Counted from the stretch's first letter, positions 8,223-16,650 are shown. The stretch: 64,000 nt of DNA from an uncultured Marinifilum sp. (GCF_963677195.1 NZ_OY781918.1:2344923-2408922), one strand, 5' to 3'. The notes: a model not told the origin generated them from the sequence alone. A program made the numbers and translations.

Positions 8223-9413
8223 TTATGCGTTTATTTTTCTGCTTTTCCATTTGTTTATTATTAATCGTCTAAAATGTGTAAAGTGATCGGTTACCGGACC
8301 CAAAGGGCATAAATAATTACACCATGGTCTTTTTATAAACATTGATGAAACTAAAACTATACCTAATATTGCAAATTGAAAATAGCTTCCTGTTAGTTTA
8401 AAAAGCGTACCAAAAACTTCGTAGCTTGTTACTCCCGGATTTCTTAACAATAGAGCAAAGATAATGGCAAGAAATGTTACAATTCTTAATGACCATTTAA
8501 GTACATTTTTAAACTTTCCTGTCGATCTGGGTTTTGCTCCACCAACTAATCCCATGCATTCTTGCGCAGCTCCAAAAGGGCAGAACCACTGGCAGTACGG
8601 ATTTTTATTATCAACAGTAAAAACCAGAAAAACTCCACCCAATAGTAAATACCAGTATAAATGAGAATGTAGGGGAGGTAAATATCCCAATAGCAATTGG
8701 TTCATCATGGAAAGAGTAAATGGCTTATTATAATAAAAGCCAATTATGAATAAACCTGTAAGCATGGTGATCCACCGGACAATTTTTGTGTATTTAAATG
8801 TTTTTTTATGGGCAAAATATCCAAGCGCAAAAAGCAAAACCAAAACAATTTCGGCAACACCAAATTTTATTGCAGGTGTTTTTTCTTTTGGAACATCGAA
8901 ACCCAAAATGTTAGAAGCAATAAATCTATTTCCCTTTTTTGAAGCCTCTAGAATAGCACGTGATGAATAAGTAGCACTCGAAACGGCATCTATCTCTTTT
9001 GCAATTGAATATTCCTCATTGTAAGCTTTGCCAATAATTTTATCCAGAAAATCGGTTTTTAAAACTTTCTCGAGATAAGATGGTGTTTCTTTTGAGTTAA
9101 TTACTGCCAAATCGAATATTTTTCCTTCCCGATTTACAGCAACAGCCATTTGTAAAGGACCACCATAACCCATTGATGACTCTACAGTGAGATAGCCTAA
9201 GTCTTTCCCGTTAGTATCGTATATTTTGTAAGATGCATCTTCAACTTCTTCAAGCTTAGCTATCTTAGGCATTTTCGATTTAATAGAAGAAAGAATATCA
9301 GCATTCTCTAGTTGCCCGCCCATAAACCAGGCTATTATTATCAGTACCATTGCAATAATTGTTAGCCATGCTTCTGATTTTTTTTTCTTTGTATTTAATT
9401 TATTATTACACAT
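8223..9413 (-). CDS. rdhC: RdhC-type FMN-binding, Fe-S membrane protein (NosR/NirI-like)
   Basis: A 396-residue membrane protein. Residues 15-35 form the first membrane helix. Residues 55-155 are an exported FMN-binding domain ending in DAVSSATYSSRAI, the S-x-A-T-x-S pattern that attaches FMN to threonine in RnfG/NqrC/NosR proteins. Residues 180-370 hold about five helices and two CxxxCP motifs (CQWFCP from Cys274, CNYLCP from Cys365). One exported FMN domain plus two CxxxCP motifs is the architecture of RdhC/PceC. It lies downstream of rdhA and rdhB. Likely role: electron transfer or maturation for the dehalogenase; a NosR-like regulatory role is the alternative. Confidence 0.78.
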   Translation of the reverse strand: MCNNKLNTKKKKSEAWLTIIAMVLIIIAWFMGGQLENADILSSIKSKMPKIAKLEEVEDASYKIYDTNGKDLGYLTVESSMGYGGPLQMAVAVNREGKIFDLAVINSKETPSYLEKVLKTDFLDKIIGKAYNEEYSIAKEIDAVSSATYSSRAILEASKKGNRFIASNILGFDVPKEKTPAIKFGVAEIVLVLLFALGYFAHKKTFKYTKIVRWITMLTGLFIIGFYYNKPFTLSMMNQLLLGYLPPLHSHLYWYLLLGGVFLVFTVDNKNPYCQWFCPFGAAQECMGLVGGAKPRSTGKFKNVLKWSLRIVTFLAIIFALLLRNPGVTSYEVFGTLFKLTGSYFQFAILGIVLVSSMFIKRPWCNYLCPLGPVTDHFTHFRRLIINKWKSRKINA

Positions 9414-9535
9414 TGTATTGTATCATAATATTGGCTATGAATAATTCTAATTCGTAAATAGCCAGAGTGTTTTCTATATTTTTACTTTATGAATTGCAAA
9501 CTCATTATTAATAAGGGTAAATCGATAATCCTTAT

Positions 9536-10234
9536 TTAATGCTTATCGAAAATAATTTCTTTATCAGATACATTCTTTTTTATCAGATAATCACCAATAG
9601 CTTTGTTAAACTCTTTTGAGCCTACTACAAAATATTTATTTTCCTGATTATCTATGCATCGATCTATGCTTTTGTACAAATCATCTCTTTGGGTGACAAA
9701 TACATTTTTTATTTTATTATCAGGTAGATTTTCAAGTTCTTTCTGATATACAAAATTGCCGCTTCGATCAATATTTATGTTTGTTATTGGCACTTTTTGA
9801 GATACTTTTTCGATGTACTCTAAAATTATGGGTCTGAATGTAGCAATTCCAACACCCATGCTTATTAAAACAATGGGTTTATCTGTTTTTTGTTTTTTTA
9901 GATGATTACCGATTTTAAACATTCTAATTTCATCGCCAATCTCAAGATTTAACATCATTTGCTTAAATTCTGATGGATTTTGACGAATTCGAGTCGTAAA
10001 TCCTATGAATTTTTCATTGGAATGACTCATTATCGATAACTCTCTTATGGATTCTTTTTTTTTAACTTTTTCACCGTTTTCTAAATCAGAACTTACAAAG
10101 TGAGCGTAAGCACCAGGAGCCCATTTAATATTTTTCGTAACTGCAAATTTAAAAGTATAAGTATCTTCAGCTTCTTTTACTTTCTGACTTAATTTAATTT
10201 TTGTTGAAATGATTTTAACAATTTGTGTTAACAT
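9536..10234 (-). CDS. FAD/NAD(P)-binding ferredoxin-reductase-like protein
   Basis: A 232-residue soluble protein with the ferredoxin-NADP reductase fold. RELSIMS is a variant of the RxYS FAD-binding motif, and GVGIATFRPIIL is the nucleotide-binding glycine motif of this family. There is no Fe-S domain. It sits between rdhB and rdhC in the same direction, separated from rdhB by 156 bp containing a long inverted repeat. It could feed electrons from NAD(P)H toward the dehalogenase or its membrane partner. That role is inferred from position only; it is not a canonical rdh accessory gene. Confidence 0.78.
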   Translation of the reverse strand: MLTQIVKIISTKIKLSQKVKEAEDTYTFKFAVTKNIKWAPGAYAHFVSSDLENGEKVKKKESIRELSIMSHSNEKFIGFTTRIRQNPSEFKQMMLNLEIGDEIRMFKIGNHLKKQKTDKPIVLISMGVGIATFRPIILEYIEKVSQKVPITNINIDRSGNFVYQKELENLPDNKIKNVFVTQRDDLYKSIDRCIDNQENKYFVVGSKEFNKAIGDYLIKKNVSDKEIIFDKH

Positions 10235-10277
10235 GTATTACAATTTAAAGTTAGGAAAGCTAAAAACACATTTGGCA

Positions 10278-10343
10278 TTATACCGATATTCAATTGAAGA
10301 ATAATAGCAAGCTAAGTCGCATTTCAATTGTATATCGGTATAA
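10278..10343 (-). repeat. Long inverted repeat between rdhB and the FAD reductase
   Basis: Arms 10278-10298 and 10323-10343 (21 nt each, one mismatch; left arm begins TTATACCGATAT) surround a 24-nt loop. There is no T-tract like that of an intrinsic terminator. It may be an operator, an RNA-stabilising hairpin or a processing site within the operon. Confidence 0.6.
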
Positions 10344-10390
10344 ATTATCTTAGTCGTTAATTAAGTACAGTTTGGCTAGTAGCCTTTCCT

Positions 10391-10708
10391 TTAATTTGAA
10401 CTAAACTCTTTATTTTTAATATATCTTTTATTTAAAGATCTGTATAATATCACGGCCATTATAAGTATAGGTATTCCCATAAAAACTAGTGTAAGCCATG
10501 CTGCCTGAGGTTCAAACTCCTGAAAGGATGCGATAAATGTTTGTGACATAAACATAAAGGTAACATAACACAGTATCAGGAGAATCCATTCGAACCAAAC
10601 CATTTTTAATTTTATACTCTTAAGTGTGTTCCATATTAATACAGCACCACCACCCATTATAAATCCAACCAATATATACCAGAACCAAATCCAACTAACT
10701 AATCTCAT
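10391..10708 (-). CDS. rdhB: Reductive dehalogenase membrane anchor RdhB
   Basis: A 105-residue protein with three predicted membrane helices (about residues 8-27, 37-57 and 70-90). Between helices two and three it has EFEPQAAW (residues 64-71), matching the conserved E-x-E-P-x-A-A segment of RdhB/PceB anchors. The gene is 21 bp downstream of rdhA, the usual rdhAB order. RdhB is thought to hold the exported RdhA at the outer face of the inner membrane. The small size and context make this assignment solid although the sequence is short. Confidence 0.82.
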   Translation of the reverse strand: MRLVSWIWFWYILVGFIMGGGAVLIWNTLKSIKLKMVWFEWILLILCYVTFMFMSQTFIASFQEFEPQAAWLTLVFMGIPILIMAVILYRSLNKRYIKNKEFSSN

Positions 10709-10729
10709 AATATATCTTTCTTTAAGTTA

Positions 10730-12166
10730 TTATTTACGTGAGTTATCAAGACCAAATAGAGGAATATCCATTGGGTCAATATCCCAAGGAGTTTTGCTCA
10801 GATCAGGCTCTGATCCATAGCCAAATATATCGTCCATTTTTCTTATTGCAGAATTCAATTGTGGAGCCGATCCTATAGATAAACGAATTAAATCGTGTAA
10901 TACAGCTTCGTCGAATTTTGTAAACGGACATACAGATTGACAGCGGCTACAATCGGGTTCTCCACCCAGCATATAGGTATAACATTTTTTACTGTCCATG
11001 TACCAGCCTTTAATTCCTTCGGCCTGACAAGCTGCCTGACCACCCCAGAATGGTTCATCTTCCATACTAATTGCACCAGAAGGACACATTTCTCCACATT
11101 TTTTACAAGCTACACAGAACTTGGTAATACCTGCATCAATTGGTTTTGTAACGGCTAAAGGCAAATCTGTAATTGTTACCATTACTGTTCTGATATTAGT
11201 TCCCCATTGTGGACTTACAAGAATACCAGCTCTTCCGTATTCACCCATTCCTGACATTACGCCAAAACCTACTAAACGTCCTATAGATTCGGTATCCCCA
11301 CCATAGGCTTGATATCCTAATCCTCTTAAAAAGACACTTAATCTGTTTCCAAAGATATTTGCTCTTGAATAACTCATTGTATTACTTGATGCCCAACTCA
11401 TACGTTCGGTATATTGTTGCATCCATAAAGATTGAGGAATAACGGAACAAACAGCCCATAAATCTTTATCGGGCAGAACGTATTTGTTTTTCGCTACATC
11501 TGCATATCCTTTCTCAACGTTTTCAAATTTGATTTTACCCCAAAGTAATTTCTTTGTTTTTTCGTCGAGTTTAACAAATCCCATATCAGCGGCTCCCATA
11601 ATTCTACCAGCTGTGCGAAGCATTCTTGAGTTTTCTTCAGGTGTACCTTTATGTTTAGGTACTCCGTAATCTTCAGGGGTATAAAACATGGTTGGATGTT
11701 CCCATTGAGGATTGGCTTTTACATCTGCTCCGGTCCATGGTGGAGCTAAATCTGCTCCGGAACGTCCTCCCCATCCCCAGCAGTTAGCATCTGCTAAAGC
11801 TCTGTCTTTCAAAGAAAGTCCGGTAACATTATCCTGAACATTTTTCTTTGTTGAGGCAATGTTTCTTTTGTATATTTCGAAATATTCATCGGGATTTTCC
11901 CAAGAATGTGGGTTGAATAATGTTTTCTCAGGTCCTTCGAAAATCTCCATATTGTCCCAATCTATTTTCACAGTTGGTTCATCAACCTCTTTTACCCAAA
12001 AAGGTAATTTTCTTTCGGCTAGAGGAGAGGCCATCATTTCATCAAGATCCTTAAAACCAGCAGCACTTACACCAGCTGCACCTAATCCGACCGCTCCGGC
12101 TCCTAGTCCTAACATTTTCATGAAATCTCTTCGCCCTACGGTTGAGTGATACTTTTTCTTTGCCAT
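10730..12166 (-). CDS. rdhA: Reductive dehalogenase catalytic subunit RdhA
   Basis: A 478-residue corrinoid/iron-sulfur protein. It starts with a TAT signal (RRDFMK at residues 12-17, then a Gly/Ala-rich hydrophobic stretch). Two cluster motifs follow: Cys351-x2-Cys354-x2-Cys357-x3-Cys361-Pro, and a second set with Cys395, Cys406, Cys409 and Cys413-Pro. MGEYGRAGILVSPQWGTNIR and the C-terminal MDDIFGYG are also family signatures. Members remove halogens from organohalides at the membrane, using cobalamin. The substrate cannot be predicted; marine bromo- or chlorophenols are an inference. No B12 riboswitch was seen upstream. It lies under site F and leads the rdhA-rdhB cluster. Confidence 0.9.
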   Translation of the reverse strand: MAKKKYHSTVGRRDFMKMLGLGAGAVGLGAAGVSAAGFKDLDEMMASPLAERKLPFWVKEVDEPTVKIDWDNMEIFEGPEKTLFNPHSWENPDEYFEIYKRNIASTKKNVQDNVTGLSLKDRALADANCWGWGGRSGADLAPPWTGADVKANPQWEHPTMFYTPEDYGVPKHKGTPEENSRMLRTAGRIMGAADMGFVKLDEKTKKLLWGKIKFENVEKGYADVAKNKYVLPDKDLWAVCSVIPQSLWMQQYTERMSWASSNTMSYSRANIFGNRLSVFLRGLGYQAYGGDTESIGRLVGFGVMSGMGEYGRAGILVSPQWGTNIRTVMVTITDLPLAVTKPIDAGITKFCVACKKCGEMCPSGAISMEDEPFWGGQAACQAEGIKGWYMDSKKCYTYMLGGEPDCSRCQSVCPFTKFDEAVLHDLIRLSIGSAPQLNSAIRKMDDIFGYGSEPDLSKTPWDIDPMDIPLFGLDNSRK

Positions 12167-12317
12167 ATTGTAACTGTTTTAATTTTGTATGAACTGTAGC
12201 CAATTTTAATCTTAATTTGCCATACGAAACTCCCTAAGAATCGCAGATTTACATCGGCTTTACTTCGTTAACACAATAAAATTTAATAATGCTATTATTA
12301 AAGAAAATTCTTTTAAA

Positions 12318-12373
12318 CAAATTTAAAATTCACAGCAAACGTTTGTAAGATACTAAGCACGGATTTAATGGTA
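12318..12373 (-). promoter_or_regulatory. Candidate AraC-type operator/promoter of rdhA, site F
   Basis: On the minus strand TACCATTA starts at 12373 and a weaker TATCTTAC at 12352 (21 bp apart). A consensus -7 box TAAATTTG runs 12325-12318, exactly 27 bp after the second half-site. The leader to the rdhA start would be about 145 nt. The second half-site has one mismatch in TACC, but the spacing is identical to the other five sites. Confidence 0.6.
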
Positions 12374-12488
12374 CTTTTCAACGGAATTCATTTTGAGATT
12401 GTTAAGGGACGAATAAAGTGATTACATAATTATTACACATGTTACAAATAGGGGAGGTGTATACAACTTAAATATGTTTATACGATTT

Positions 12489-12824
12489 TTATTTTTTAAG
12501 CTTAGAAGTACTCATTTCTATTTCTTTAATTACATTCTTGTCTATTGGTTTTTTATATCCTGCGTAATAAAGAAAAAACATAAAAAATACCATTACAATT
12601 CCGAATACTAAAATTGTTCTGCTATCTAAATATTTTTTTATTGATTTAAGATTGTAGAATACGTGTAGCATACCTGATATTGTCATTATAATTCCGAATA
12701 GTTTATGAACAGGATGCATTCTCAATTGAAATTCGAAACTATTTATAAACATCATCATTATTCCTGAGGATACTAATGCCATTAACGAAACAAGAAGTGT
12801 TATTGATACTATTTTTCTGAGCAT
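12489..12824 (-). CDS. Small DUF4405-like membrane protein
   Basis: A 111-residue protein with three predicted membrane helices. The block MHPVHKLFGIIMTISGMLHVFYN matches DUF4405, related to cytochrome b561-type proteins; its three histidines could hold heme. It lies upstream of rdhA in the same direction but 322 bp away, and rdhA has its own promoter, so it is probably a separate transcript. A role in quinone-linked electron transfer is possible but not shown. Confidence 0.65.
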   Translation of the reverse strand: MLRKIVSITLLVSLMALVSSGIMMMFINSFEFQLRMHPVHKLFGIIMTISGMLHVFYNLKSIKKYLDSRTILVFGIVMVFFMFFLYYAGYKKPIDKNVIKEIEMSTSKLKK

Positions 12825-13099
12825 TTTATTTAGAGATTATATTGCTGAATTTTTGTTTTTAATGATTTGTTTCTGCGAGCTGGAATTGAACAAAAAAAAG
12901 AGATTTTCTTTGAGATATTGCATTATAAAAGAAAATACAATACATCTACAGAGATTTACTAATTGGTAAGTTGCAATAATTATGAAATGCCTAGGAAAGC
13001 AAAAGGATATGCCATAAAAACAGTAAAGATTTATCGCAAAATATGATTATTGCTACTAATTTTTTATGTTATTATTTTTTAAAGTATAGTTTATGAATT
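12825..13099. other. Intergenic region without a recognised gene
   Basis: A very AT-rich spacer between two minus-strand genes. One lone TACCAAT (minus strand) near 12966 lacks the second half-site. It probably contains the promoter of the DUF4405 gene; nothing else was recognised. Confidence 0.4.
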
Positions 13100-13702
13100 T
13101 TATTCTGCATTCTGTTTAGGTTTATTGCTTGTTAAATTTTTAAACCAAATTTGTAAAAAAGCTGTAGGAATCATAAAAATTATTCCAAATGATATTCCTA
13201 ATTCGTTTCGAAACTTGCTGCCTTTCATTTTTTTACCTTTAAAACGACTTTGCAAAGCATCAAGTGAAATTCCATGAATATTGGCTGCCATAATAATACG
13301 AATTGCAGTTAGAATATCATGCGCCTTTTTTTCTCCATAATGTTCTTCAAATTTATGATAGGTTTCCAAATCGTAATTGCCATTAGTATCAGCATAATGT
13401 TGAGCAAACAATAGTGCAATAGATTCGTTGTTTTCAACATTTCCCAGTTCACCATTCACCATGGTATTTATTTCTTCTTCAGATGCTCCTGCATCAATAG
13501 CATTTTTTGTATGTACATAATTGCACAATCTGCATCCGTTAACTTTTGTAACAGCCAACATCACCTTTTCGCTAAAGGCTTTGCTTACACTACTGGTTTT
13601 TCTTATTCTTTGAATATCAGAAAAGTTGTTTACTGCAATTTTAACATGTTTATAAAATTCTTTAGTTGTAAATATCCGTGCTTTTAAATCTTCTGTTTTC
13701 AT
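13100..13702 (-). CDS. Carboxymuconolactone decarboxylase/AhpD-like protein with C-terminal membrane segment
   Basis: A 200-residue member of the CMD/AhpD superfamily. The redox motif CRLCNYVH gives Cys57, Cys60 and His64. The CMD domain spans about residues 15-145. The C-terminus adds a hydrophobic stretch (GISFGIIFMIPTAFLQIWF) that probably anchors it in the membrane. It differs in sequence and length from the AhpD-like protein at 1887, so the region has two divergent members. It lies under site E (13886-13940), with an approximately 190-nt leader. Confidence 0.8.
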   Translation of the reverse strand: MKTEDLKARIFTTKEFYKHVKIAVNNFSDIQRIRKTSSVSKAFSEKVMLAVTKVNGCRLCNYVHTKNAIDAGASEEEINTMVNGELGNVENNESIALLFAQHYADTNGNYDLETYHKFEEHYGEKKAHDILTAIRIIMAANIHGISLDALQSRFKGKKMKGSKFRNELGISFGIIFMIPTAFLQIWFKNLTSNKPKQNAE

Positions 13703-13885
13703 TTTTTTTTAATCAGTTAATAATAAGCTAAATTAACTTTAAGCTAAGCAGCTGATGCGAAAATAAGTATTCAGGTAAAAATTGTTCTTGTTAATTTAAT
13801 TACCTAAAATATAAGTCTATATAATGATAATTCGCTTGCTCTTATATTTTTATAATTTTGCTATTAGGTTTAAAACAATACAAGG

Positions 13886-13940
13886 CAAGATTATCTAAAA
13901 ATAAATTGTTAGAAAGGTAAATGATGGAGAATAAATGGTA
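13886..13940 (-). promoter_or_regulatory. Candidate AraC-type operator/promoter, site E
   Basis: On the minus strand TACCATTT starts at 13940 and TACCTTTC at 13919 (21 bp apart). A -7-like TAATCTTG runs 13893-13886, 26 bp after the second half-site, one base off the others. It precedes the AhpD-like gene at 13702. Upstream of the first half-site the sequence GTTATACATTTACC resembles that at sites C and D. Confidence 0.6.
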
Positions 13941-13987
13941 AATGTATAACTGATTTTACCATATTGTTTAGCGATATTTGTAAAACA

Positions 13988-14028
13988 AAAAGACCTATCC
14001 AGAGACTGAAATCTCCAATAGGTCTTTT
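13988..14028 (-). terminator. Rho-independent terminator of the OsmC gene
   Basis: 11-bp arms AAAAGACCTAT / ATAGGTCTTTT flank a 19-nt loop, with a T-rich continuation on the minus strand. It lies 27 bp after the stop codon of the OsmC gene. Confidence 0.7.
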
Positions 14029-14054
14029 GTTATATTTATATTGAATTCTAAATG

Positions 14055-15326
14055 CTATTTTACTAGTTTACCATTCAAATATATACTTGTTTCCATTTCG
14101 GTTTCTTGTACGATTCCTTCTCCAGCAAAGCAACAGCGAAGAGACTGCACTGCAAATTCATTTGCCAATTCTCTGTCCGCATTACTTTTCACAAGAATTC
14201 TGGTTACAACATCGGTCATTTCTCCTGTCATTGATGGTGTCATGAAGTTATTTTCACGGTAGTTAAACTGATGTTCTACAGCGAAATCATCGATTTTAAC
14301 ACCTTTTTTTGCAAAATACTTCATGTTTGGAGCAAGCTGGCTCATCAAGCAGAACGATGTTCCTAAAGTAAAATACTCTCTAGATGTGGGTGCTGCCAAT
14401 TTTCCTTCGTAACCACGACTATCATCAGAGTAAAGTTCCCATGTTTCGTAATTAGCTGTTAACGATTTTGCTCTAATTTTGTGTAGGTATGGACGTTCTG
14501 CATCATTAGCTGATTCTGCGATTCCAACTTCCGAGAATCTCATTTCTTTTGGAAAGCTATTCATGTCCAGGTCAAGATCAGGCTTAACCTCAATAGTTTC
14601 CAGATCCAATGGTGCTGTTGTGTCGCTAATTTTGCGTCCATTGTCTTTTGAAACAGGCGATGGGATTTTTCCTGCCTGTGGTGTTCTTCCATCCCAATCG
14701 TTACTGTTAATAATGTTAGCTTTATCAATTGGAGTGAGCTTAGCCAATGATTCACCAATAGACCATGCTCTAACTGACATTTCTTTTAATTCTTTAATTT
14801 TTTCGACTGGTTCGTTACTTTTTACAATTATATTGGTAACTACTTTATCTGTAAAACCCGACCATTTATCAGTCATAATATCGCTCCATCTGAAGAAGAA
14901 TTCAGTTTCTACTTTTACGTCTTCAACTTTTAAGCCCATTATTTGAATGCTTCTTTCAACCTGAGTTAATAGCTCTGAAGCAGCACCAGAGGTAAAATAA
15001 GTTAGTGGATTTGGTGCACTTTGCGGAAAACCACCTTCATCGCTTGTCATTTGCCATGCGCTAAAGTTATTTTCGCCTACAGTTTTTACTACACCTTTTT
15101 TTAGGAATGGTTTTTCTTTATCCAATAATCTTTTTGAAGAAGTCACAACATTTTCGCTGATCGCTCCATTTACTGGTGTTGCTTTTGTAGGATAAAATGT
15201 TGTTGGTTGATTAAAGTTATCTACTCTTTTTACTACTGAGTAATTCTCTTGAGCATAACTTGTTCCTGTAATCATTAATAGTGCAATTAGCATTGCTAAA
15301 ATGCTTACATTTTTGTTTGTTTTCAT
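14055..15326 (-). CDS. Exported protein with two OsmC-like domains
   Basis: About 423 residues from ATG 15326, which places a clear signal peptide (ILAMLIALLMITGTSYAQ) at the N-terminus; an upstream in-frame ATG at 15362 would add 12 residues in front of it. Two repeated OsmC/Ohr-like domains follow. The second has the expected cysteines (TLGTSFCLMSQL and QSLRCCFAGEGIV). The first has the same outline (TSGAASELLTQV, then VRAWSIGESLAKL) but no cysteines, so only the second is likely to reduce peroxides. OsmC proteins are normally single-domain and cytoplasmic; export and duplication are unusual. It lies under site C and is followed by a terminator. Confidence 0.72.
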   Translation of the reverse strand: MKTNKNVSILAMLIALLMITGTSYAQENYSVVKRVDNFNQPTTFYPTKATPVNGAISENVVTSSKRLLDKEKPFLKKGVVKTVGENNFSAWQMTSDEGGFPQSAPNPLTYFTSGAASELLTQVERSIQIMGLKVEDVKVETEFFFRWSDIMTDKWSGFTDKVVTNIIVKSNEPVEKIKELKEMSVRAWSIGESLAKLTPIDKANIINSNDWDGRTPQAGKIPSPVSKDNGRKISDTTAPLDLETIEVKPDLDLDMNSFPKEMRFSEVGIAESANDAERPYLHKIRAKSLTANYETWELYSDDSRGYEGKLAAPTSREYFTLGTSFCLMSQLAPNMKYFAKKGVKIDDFAVEHQFNYRENNFMTPSMTGEMTDVVTRILVKSNADRELANEFAVQSLRCCFAGEGIVQETEMETSIYLNGKLVK

Positions 15327-15388
15327 TTTGTTGATTTTTAAATTTTTATCTATTTGTTTCATTTTATTATTGTTGAAATATTATACTA

Positions 15389-15444
15389 CAAAGGTGTGAC
15401 GAAAATGAAACTCTGGAAAGGTTAATTAGTAAGGCGAAATGGTA
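15389..15444 (-). promoter_or_regulatory. Candidate AraC-type operator/promoter, site C
   Basis: On the minus strand TACCATTT starts at 15444 and AACCTTTC at 15423 (21 bp apart). A -7-like CACCTTTG runs 15396-15389, exactly 27 bp after the second half-site. It precedes the exported OsmC gene. Site D shares with it GGTTACA-x-ATTTACC upstream and GTAGTATAATATTTC downstream. Confidence 0.65.
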
Positions 15445-15563
15445 AATGTGTAACCTGAGGTGTTTTTTTGTATAGTATCCTGCTTAAAATGAATATTGGG
15501 CAGGTGTATTTTTATGATGTTGAAGAAAAAGGGTAAGCTTTAAGATAAAAAATGAATTAATCA

Positions 15564-15652
15564 CGGAAATTTCCTGAAAGGACAGCACGTAAAAGCGTAG
15601 GGAGAAAACCTACGTTGCAATATTCGCGAAGAAACCAAGGACTGAAGGTCCG
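15564..15652. repeat. REP-like hairpin cluster left of the IS200-like pseudogene
   Basis: Short inverted repeats occur close together: CGTAGG-x7-CCTACG (15596-15614) and GGACT-gaa-GGTCC (15639-15651). Together with the hairpins at 16186-16262 they bracket the transposase pseudogene, as in REP/RAYT units. No gene was seen in the rest of 15445-15724. Confidence 0.5.
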
Positions 15653-15724
15653 ATATTTAACAAATCAAGGAGTAAAAATGAAAATATAATTACATAAATT
15701 TATCAATCCATAAAACTAAATATC

Positions 15725-16171
15725 ATGCCATAATCATTAGCAAAGGTTTATATCCACATTGTTTTTTCAACAAAACATTGTAAGCCAATTATCAAAAAAG
15801 AAATTCAAAAAGACTTACACGCCTAAATGGTGGGAACTATTGCTAAGCTAAAAAGTTATACGAACGCAATTTATGCAAATCCTGACCATGTGCATATTTT
15901 GTGCAACTTACCACGAACAATTACCCATGCTGATTTTATTTCAAAAATTAAATCATCATCATCGAAATGGATAAAAGAAAATGGTGTGCCAAATTTTGCT
16001 TGGCAAAATGGATATGATATATTTTCCGTAAGTTCGTCAAAGGTTGAGGTTGTGGCTAGTTACATCCGAAACCAAAAGGAACATCATAATAAGAAATCGT
16101 TTAAGGACGAACTACGGACATTTTTTAAGGAATATGGAATTGATTATGATGAACGTTATACTTGGGATTGA
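15725..16171 (+). pseudogene. IS200-like/RAYT Y1 transposase with two in-frame ochre stops
   Basis: From ATG 15725 the frame reads M-P-stop, then SLAKVYIHIVFSTKH-type sequence, then HA-stop-MVGTIAKL, and continues intact to 16171. The stops are TAA at 15731 and 15824. The rest is a complete IS200-type protein: HUH motif DHVHIL and the catalytic tyrosine segment ASYIRNQKEHH. No frameshift is needed, only two nonsense codons. Only the C-terminal 114 residues (from 15827) lie in an uninterrupted frame. It is probably an inactive copy; its flanking hairpins suggest a REP-associated transposase. Confidence 0.8.
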
Positions 16172-16176
16172 ATCTA

Positions 16177-16262
16177 TTGGGTCCGTATCGGGCTTTCAGC
16201 CCTTAATTTTACCCTGACATGCAAAAACACAGGGCGAAACCCTGTGCTTTTATGTGTCAGGG
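16177..16262. repeat. REP-like hairpins right of the IS200-like pseudogene
   Basis: Includes GGGCTTTCAGCCC and a nested stem (16212-16262) whose outer arms are CCCTGACA/TGTCAGGG and inner arms CACAGGG/CCCTGTG around CGAAA. It follows the transposase pseudogene directly. It could also act as a terminator. Confidence 0.55.
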
Positions 16263-16326
16263 CTTTGCCTTTTTATTGGTATTTAATCTTAAACCTCTTT
16301 CGGCGCTGAATATGGTTTCTATAAAT

Positions 16327-16614
16327 CTATCTATTCTTTCCAGCACTTTTTAATCCTTGCATAAACTCTTTAAAAGCAGGCATCATCGTTTTAAATAATG
16401 GATTTGATTTTTGTTTCATCATTACACCAGTAAATAATTTTAATCCCACACCAAATACTTCAGCATCATCCCCAAAATCGGGATGTGTTTTTAATTTTTC
16501 AACAATTTTAATAATGTCCTCGTGGCTTTCTGTTTCAAAAGTAAGTTTATTGTCACTAGAGATTTCTTCCAGTGTTACTTTGTATTTTTTCTTTCCTTTT
16601 AATTTAGCAAACAT
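16327..16614 (-). CDS. DUF3861-like small protein
   Basis: A 95-residue cytoplasmic protein. The pattern KYKVTLEEISS, SHEDIIKIVEKLK, AEVFGVGLKLFTGVMMKQ, NPLFKTMMPAFKEFMQGLK fits DUF3861, whose members are about this size and of unknown function. It lies 36 bp downstream of the SDR gene at 16651 in the same direction, so it is probably in the operon driven by site D. Confidence 0.7.
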   Translation of the reverse strand: MFAKLKGKKKYKVTLEEISSDNKLTFETESHEDIIKIVEKLKTHPDFGDDAEVFGVGLKLFTGVMMKQKSNPLFKTMMPAFKEFMQGLKSAGKNR

Positions 16615-16650
16615 AACTATTGTGTTTTATTATTTGTTATTCTATATTAA

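Noticed and set aside
12167..12317. Cobalamin riboswitch upstream of rdhA
   Set aside because: I looked for a B12-box-like sequence in the leader and saw none; control appears to be through site F.
14479..14946. 155-codon plus-strand frame opposite the OsmC gene
   Set aside because: Shadow of the OsmC protein, which has a signal peptide, domain pattern, promoter and terminator.
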